Source of the DNA: Phycisphaerales bacterium
Lineage (GTDB): Bacteria; Planctomycetota; Phycisphaerae; Sedimentisphaerales; Anaerohalosphaeraceae
Reading direction: 5' to 3'
DNA length: 10,601 bases
Assembly: GCA_011053245.1 (NCBI GenBank)
Contig: DRGS01000003.1
Location: forward strand, 1-10,601
Part shown: positions 7,558-10,601 of the stretch, in pieces
Layout of the letters: each line of letters begins with the position of its first letter
Position numbering within the stretch: position 1 is the stretch's first letter
Notes under the pieces: generated by a model
Databases searched by the model: none
Seen by the model: the letters and a program-made list of their open reading frames with translations, nothing else
Told to the model about the DNA's origin: nothing
Made by a program: the position numbers and the translations under genes

Positions 7558-7575
7558 GTCCGCGATATCGCGGAC
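7558..7575. repeat. Perfect 18-bp palindrome
   Basis: GTCCGCGATATCGCGGAC is identical to its own reverse complement with no loop. It is G+C-rich in an A+T-rich spacer and sits 17 nt after the CTCTGTG repeats. It could be a dimeric protein-binding site or part of an interspersed element. It lacks the T-tract and loop of a terminator. Confidence 0.7.
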
Positions 7576-7700
7576 ATAAACCGTTCAAAAGTGCAAATAA
7601 CTGTGAAAAAATGAATAAAACGAGAGCATCTGAATACACTACAAAACCCTCGCTTTTATTGGAAGAATCCGCAAATCTGCAAAAACTTTTTTATGGAAAA

Positions 7701-7846
7701 CGAACCCAATTCAAACACTTGTTTAACATTTATAACCCCTCGTTCTATAATGACTTACAACGCTTTTTTTCCAAAAAACCAAAAAGGAAACGAACCCAAA
7801 CGAACCCAATTAAAGCCAATTAAAGCCAATCAAAACCCAATTTTGG
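7701..7846. repeat. Degenerate tandem CGAACCCAAT/TAAAGCCAAT units (interspersed repeat block)
   Basis: CGAACCCAA occurs at 7701, 7791 and 7801, followed by two TAAAGCCAAT units (7811, 7821) and CAAAACCCAA (7831). This gives a period near 10 bp over about 7788-7840. Frames through it read NEPKRTQLKPIKANQNPI or KRTQTNPIKAN. Two frames of 70 and 180 codons cross the block, but I take them as translation of repeat DNA, because the longer one continues through the HPP gene in a wrong frame. From memory, similar strings pervade Sedimentisphaerales and related planctomycete genomes. Confidence 0.6.
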
Positions 7847-7852
7847 ACTCAA

Positions 7853-7882
7853 TTCACAAATTATGCCGACATTACATATTAG
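7853..7882 (+). promoter_or_regulatory. Possible promoter of the HPP gene
   Basis: TTCACA (7853-7858, 5 of 6 to the -35 consensus) and TATTAG (7877-7882, 4 of 6 to the -10) are 18 nt apart, 36 nt before the HPP start. The match is moderate, and A+T-rich sequence makes chance matches common. Confidence 0.35.
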
Positions 7883-7918
7883 AACTAAACTTAAAAGTGT
7901 TTCTAAAAGGCACGCATC

Positions 7919-8377
7919 ATGATCCACTTATACAAACTCAAGCAGGACTGGACCCACTATACGTTCCAGTGTTTCCTTGCCGTACTGTCCATCGGCATCA
8001 TCGTATTTGTCCTCGGAGTCGAAAAAGTCGTCATAATATCATCCCTCGCCGCAACTGCCTTCATTTGCTTCATGACCCCAAAATCGCATTTCGCCCAGAC
8101 CCTCCGCGTATTAGGAGCTTACATCGTCGCTCTCATTTGTGGAGCAGTATTCCAATTCATCCATCTCCCCGCCATTGCCGAATACCCCGCTGTCGTCGGT
8201 ATTGTCATGTTTTTGATGGTAGTACTCGATTTTGAGCATCCACCAGCCGCCGGAGTCGCCATCGCCGTAACAATAAATGAAGTAGATTATGTCGCTGTCG
8301 CAGCCATAATGCTCTCAATAATTGTCATCACCCAGCTCCGCTATTACCTCCGACACTGGCTAAAGGACCTCGTCTGA
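7919..8377 (+). CDS. HPP-family integral membrane protein
   Basis: Small membrane protein of the HPP family, named for its His-Pro-Pro motif. Chloroplast and cyanobacterial members have been linked to nitrite transport, but the role in other bacteria is not settled. The 152-aa product has the signature EHPPAAG at 106-112 and the upstream family block SSLAATAFICFMTPKSHFAQ (41-60) followed by RVLGAY (63-68). Four to five hydrophobic segments are visible (about 15-34, 36-53, 64-83, 88-105, 123-140), with a basic tail. AAAAGG (7905-7910) lies 8 nt before the ATG and supports this start. It appears monocistronic: what follows on this strand is a gene remnant. Confidence 0.88.
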   Translation: MIHLYKLKQDWTHYTFQCFLAVLSIGIIVFVLGVEKVVIISSLAATAFICFMTPKSHFAQTLRVLGAYIVALICGAVFQFIHLPAIAEYPAVVGIVMFLMVVLDFEHPPAAGVAIAVTINEVDYVAVAAIMLSIIVITQLRYYLRHWLKDLV

Positions 8378-8447
8378 CCACCCAAAAGTCAAAAAAAAAC
8401 CCAAAAATTTCAAATTTCCTGTAACATTTTCCCTTGCCGTACTAAAA

Positions 8448-8963
8448 CAGAGAATTGAAGTTGTAAATAAGGGGTACCTACCAAGGCCCAACATTACACC
8501 TGAAAGAGCGGTCGACATCACCGTTTATCTTGAGATTTCAACTGTCGAAGCAGAAGAGATCAACGGACAGATCGCGACGAATAAACTCGATACCACAACA
8601 AATATCATTGTAGATGACGGGGCGACGATCATGCTCGGAGGGATACTCTTTCAGACCGATTCCACCGTCCACCAGAAGATCCCGCTGTTGGGAGATCTAC
8701 CGCTTATCGGTGGCCTGTTCAGTCATGACGAGAGGGCTCTGCGGAACAACGAACTGCTGATCTTCATAACGCCATACGTTATTGATGGCGAGGATACAAG
8801 ACCGGCTACGCTTGATTATCTTGACGTTTCCCGGACAAAAATGGAAAAAATAGCCGATCACTTCGGAGAAGGTTTCATGCAAGAGCTTGATCCAGAGGCA
8901 GATGCAGACATAGAACCTCAGAACCAAACGCAGGAGGAAGTGGAACTGCAAATCAGCCAGTAG
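8448..8963 (+). pseudogene. C-terminal remnant of a secretin (GspD/PilQ-type)
   Basis: Secretins form the outer-membrane ring of type II secretion and type IV pilus systems. This frame carries only the end of one: ITVYLEIS, then TNIIVDDGATIMLGG, IPLLGDLPLIGGLFSH and ELLIFITPYVID, the typical C-terminal secretin strands and lip. An acidic, Gln-rich tail follows (about 50 aa). Recognisable sequence begins near RIEVVNKGYLPRPNI (from about 8451), and the frame is open back to 8364, yet there is no in-frame ATG, GTG or TTG before the ATG at 8631. That ATG falls inside the conserved domain and would give 110 aa with no signal peptide or N-domains. Full secretins are several hundred residues, so this is most likely a decayed or recombined 5'-deleted gene. 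A non-canonical start is the alternative. Confidence 0.75.
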
Positions 8964-8999
8964 TGTATTGCCGCTGAAAAATTGATGATGTTTGCAAAA

Positions 9000-9072
9000 T
9001 GAGAGTGCCGGGGCTCGAACCCAGGACCTACGGCTTAAAAAGCCGTTGCTCTACCAACTGAGCTACACTCCC
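9000..9072 (-). tRNA. tRNA-Lys (anticodon TTT)
   Basis: The 73-nt cloverleaf reads 5' GGGAGTG on the minus strand and pairs with CACTCTC at the 3' end (one G-U pair), discriminator A at 9000. The D-arm is GCTC-AGTTGGTA-GAGC. The anticodon stem ACGGC/GCCGT closes the 7-nt loop TTTTTAA with anticodon TTT at positions 34-36. The T-arm is CTGGG-TTCGAGC-CCCGG. CCA is not encoded. It decodes AAA/AAG lysine codons and converges with the secretin remnant 36 bp away. Confidence 0.97.
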
Positions 9073-9089
9073 TACCTTTTAAGCGGCTT

Positions 9090-9118
9090 ACTCTACAACA
9101 GGAGACGAGTGATTTCAA
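9090..9118 (-). promoter_or_regulatory. tRNA-Lys promoter
   Basis: On the minus strand TTGAAA (9113-9118, 5 of 6 to consensus) and TAGAGT (9090-9095, 4 of 6) are separated by exactly 17 nt. Predicted transcription starts near 9083, about 10 nt before the mature tRNA 5' end. Position and spacing make this a good candidate. Confidence 0.6.
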
Positions 9119-9208
9119 GAACATTTACCGAATAATCATGTTTTTTATTACATTGCGGAATGGATAAGTGAAATTGATATGGAAATAAGCATGGCGGCCT
9201 GACCGGCG

Positions 9209-9253
9209 GCGCGGGCGGCTATCTGACATTATTGCACTGATAGCCGCCCGCGC
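9209..9253 (-). terminator. Perfect 15-bp-stem hairpin downstream of csrA
   Basis: GCGCGGGCGGCTATC (9209-9223) pairs without mismatch with GATAGCCGCCCGCGC (9239-9253) around a 15-nt A+T-rich loop. It lies 29 nt beyond the csrA stop. Neither strand has a T-tract after the stem, so it is not a textbook intrinsic terminator. It may still stop transcription or protect the csrA mRNA 3' end. The pairing is certain; the role is inferred. Confidence 0.6.
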
Positions 9254-9282
9254 TTACCTATTTGTAATGATCCCAGAGGAAA

Positions 9283-9513
9283 TTAGCTTGCCGCACGACC
9301 TGGCATTTTGCCGATCTTGTGTGTACCACGAGGTGCAATGCCCTGCCTCTTTTCCCGCTGGATCGTTTCGTATACCTCTTTTCGATGAACTGATATGCGT
9401 CTGGGGGCATTTATTCCCAATCTTACTCTGTTGCCGCTGACTCCGACAATGACTATCTCCACGTCATCGCCAATTATGATGGATTCTTCCGTCTGCCTGG
9501 TCAATACTAACAT
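9283..9513 (-). CDS. csrA: Carbon storage regulator CsrA
   Basis: Small RNA-binding post-transcriptional regulator that binds GGA motifs in mRNA leaders as a dimer, controlling translation and mRNA stability of, for example, carbon storage, motility and surface-attachment genes. The 76-aa product shows the complete family core: [20 protein letters not shown], then [20 protein letters not shown] (27-46). The first-strand LTR and the VHR with Arg44 used in RNA contact are both present. It carries a basic C-terminal extension of about 15 residues ([15 protein letters not shown]) beyond the 61-aa Escherichia coli protein, as is common outside gammaproteobacteria. AAGGAG (9522-9527) 8 nt before the ATG is a strong ribosome-binding site. 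It is divergent from the PocR gene. No fliW or flagellar gene is visible. Confidence 0.96.
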   Translation of the reverse strand: MLVLTRQTEESIIIGDDVEIVIVGVSGNRVRLGINAPRRISVHRKEVYETIQREKRQGIAPRGTHKIGKMPGRAAS

Positions 9514-9516
9514 TTT

Positions 9517-9532
9517 TTCGACTCCTTCGACT
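9517..9532 (-). promoter_or_regulatory. csrA ribosome-binding site within a direct repeat
   Basis: On the minus strand the leader reads AGTCGAA-GG-AGTCGAA, two identical 7-mers separated by GG, which together create AAGGAG and the GGA triplet. CsrA is known in some species to repress its own translation by binding GGA at the Shine-Dalgarno, so this could be an autoregulatory site. That part is inference. Confidence 0.45.
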
Positions 9533-9540
9533 TGCCTGCT

Positions 9541-9546
9541 ATTATA
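9541..9546 (-). promoter_or_regulatory. csrA -10 box
   Basis: A perfect TATAAT on the minus strand, 27 nt before the csrA ATG, would start transcription near 9534 and give a leader of about 21 nt containing the Shine-Dalgarno. No good -35 hexamer is seen at 16-18 nt upstream (AAAGAT at 17), so an activator or another sigma factor may be involved. Confidence 0.4.
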
Positions 9547-9666
9547 GAGGCTGTCATTATTAAATCTTTAAACTCCCGGTCGACCCGGATCCCATACCGG
9601 ATCATACACGCTTATAGTAACCCTCCGAGCGATATTACGAAATAGGGATTAACCTGATTCTTGCGT

Positions 9667-9688
9667 GCTAAAAAACTTAGCCTTTTTT
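9667..9688 (+). terminator. Small hairpin followed by T6
   Basis: GCTAA (9667-9671) pairs with TTAGC (9677-9681) around a 5-nt loop, followed by C and six T. The shape is that of a weak intrinsic terminator reading rightward, but no plus-strand gene precedes it, so it may be chance or guard the PocR promoter from read-through. Confidence 0.25.
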
Positions 9689-9727
9689 GGTGGTTATTCG
9701 CGGTATTTTGCCTGTTCAAAAAAAGAT

Positions 9728-9756
9728 TTGCCTGACAAACGCTAATTTGCTATAAT
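9728..9756 (+). promoter_or_regulatory. Extended -10 promoter of the PocR-domain gene
   Basis: TTGCCT (9728-9733), 17 nt, then TATAAT (9751-9756) preceded by TG at -15 (TGCTATAAT), an extended -10 form. Transcription would start near 9763, 41 nt before the ATG. The word TTGCTATAA is repeated at 9747-9755 and 9763-9771, a 16-bp offset that could mark a second start or a regulator site. Confidence 0.6.
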
Positions 9757-9803
9757 ACTATCTTGCTATAAGGGATATATCGACAAGACAAATTGGTTTA
9801 TTT

Positions 9804-10536
9804 ATGATAGAAAAACCTCTTCCTAAAATTGAGTTGACTGATCTTTTCTTAGAAGAACATTTTGAGAAGATCCAGGTGGCTTTCCATAAACATTTTCCGT
9901 TCGACCTTGAAACGAGCAATATAGACGGTCGAGCCATCCGTCAGATGTGTTCGGCCAACTGTTCTCCGTCTTTCTGCAAGGTCATCAGATCCTCGAATGC
10001 AGGTGCGAAAAGATGCCATCAGGACAAGCTTCGCAGTCTCACTATCGCGATCGAGACCGGCCAGCCCTATACTTCCATTTGTCATGCCGGGATCGTGCTG
10101 GTATGCATCCCGATAATGGACCATGAAAACCCGCTTGGTGGATTGTTCTTCGCAAAATGCCTTTGCGAACAGCCTAGCGAAGAAATCGAAAAAGACGTTC
10201 TGAAAAGGGTAAAGGGTCTTCATATCGACAAAAAGCGTCTGATGGAGGCGGTCGCCGAACTCGATGTAATTTCCAGCCGAAAATTGCACGAAGCAGCGGA
10301 ATTCCTCTTTATCCTTTTGTATGAAACAACGGAACTGGACCCGAGGGTCATGCACTGGCGGCGTCAGCAAACCCGCCAGCAGGCGGAAATAAGTGACTTC
10401 ATCCAGCAGCGTAAGGACCTCGATAGCGTCTTGCAGTACCCTTATGAGAGCGAACGCAAACTCATTGGTAAGGTCAAGATCGGCGACAGGACCGGTGCAC
10501 GAGAAATACTTAACACGCTGCTTGGGACGATAATGC
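9804..10536 (+). CDS. PocR ligand-binding-domain sensor/regulator, 3' part missing
   Basis: The native part (244 codons) carries an N-terminal PocR sensory domain (about 10-125). PocR domains are thought to bind small ligands such as hydrocarbon derivatives and occur in AraC-type regulators and histidine kinases. Seen here: CSANCSPSFCKVIRS (49-63), KRC (69-71), SICHAG (91-96), CIPI and LGGLFFAKCLC (111-121). The cysteine set C49, C53, C58, C71 and C93 suggests metal or redox binding. A helical segment follows, and LIGKVKIGDRTGAREILN TLLG (220-241) resembles the linker before the AraC helix-turn-helix. The DNA-binding part is not in the window. The frame continues to a stop at 10572-10574, but codons after 10536 lie in the inverted repeat and are reverse-complement sequence of this same gene, so the apparent stop is probably not the true end. 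No strong ribosome-binding site precedes the ATG at 9804. Confidence 0.8.
9914..9978. repeat. Inverted repeat, left copy (65 bp)
   Basis: This stretch inside the PocR-domain coding sequence is the exact reverse complement of 10537-10601. All 65 bases match, from GAGCAATATAGACGG to CTTTCTGCA. Similarity stops abruptly at 9979/10536. It is the native coding copy (residues 38-58 of the protein). Confidence 0.95.
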
Positions 10537-10601
10537 TGCAGAAAGACGGAGAACAGTTGGCCGAACACATCTGACGGATGGCTCGACCGTCTATATTGCT
10601 C
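10537..10601. repeat. Inverted repeat, right copy at window end (65 bp)
   Basis: Exact reverse complement of 9914-9978, running to the final base, so it may continue beyond. It replaces the expected continuation of the PocR-domain gene and creates a false C-terminus ending GEQLAEHI. The most likely cause is a fold-back assembly or amplification chimera at a contig end. A real inversion site is less likely. Confidence 0.95.

Noticed and set aside
7500..7580. CRISPR array
   Set aside because: Units are only 9-10 bp, directly abutting, with no spacers of uniform length and no cas genes in the window.
7611..8235. Hypothetical proteins of 70 and 180 aa across the repeat block
   Set aside because: They translate low-complexity repeats, and the longer one runs through the HPP gene in the wrong frame.
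9849..10568. 239-codon minus-strand frame opposite the PocR-domain gene
   Set aside because: Antisense shadow of the PocR-domain coding sequence; its first residues exist only because of the inverted repeat.

Overview
The window looks like a contig from a planctomycete, most likely of the Phycisphaerae/Sedimentisphaerales type. This placement is an inference. It rests on a Gly/Asn-rich filamentous-haemagglutinin-type exoprotein, a PocR-domain sensor with an AraC-family-like C-terminal region, CsrA, and an intergenic block of degenerate repeats reading roughly 'NPIKAN/EPKRTQ', which I associate from memory with that group. Both ends cut through genes. The right end folds back on itself in a perfect 65-bp inverted repeat, so the window may be a whole assembled contig.

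Left part (1-4083): a 5'-complete but window-truncated haemagglutinin-type exoprotein runs leftward from 1672. A gene-poor spacer of about 470 bp follows. Then comes an OPT-family oligopeptide transporter on the plus strand, whose consensus-like -10 box sits only 7 nt before the ATG, which suggests a leaderless mRNA.

Middle part (4144-7055): four minus-strand genes. The last two form a tight pair: tcmP (three-Cys-motif partner) overlaps by 4 bases (ATGA) a Gp37/Gp68 (DUF5131) three-cysteine protein. This is a recognised but functionally undefined gene pair, probably Fe-S/SAM-type chemistry plus a methyltransferase-like partner. Upstream on the same strand lie a 193-aa single-pass membrane-anchored protein and a 117-aa protein with three membrane segments, neither recognised. 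tcmP and the two unknown genes are clearly more A+T-rich than the OPT gene. The two unknown genes share an upstream 8-mer/12-mer sequence pair at similar spacing. Together this looks like an acquired accessory block.

Right part (7056-10601): about 860 bp with no convincing gene but three repeat structures (a 9-bp triplicated CTCTGTG unit, an 18-bp perfect palindrome, and tandem CGAACCCAAT-like units). This is followed by a small HPP-family membrane protein, the C-terminal remnant of a type II/IV secretin with no start codon, and a tRNA-Lys(TTT) on the minus strand with its own promoter. Next comes csrA on the minus strand with a strong Shine-Dalgarno and a 15-bp perfect-stem hairpin downstream. 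Last is a divergently transcribed PocR-domain sensor/regulator that is cut, and whose last 12 codons are replaced by the inverted repeat, at the window's edge.
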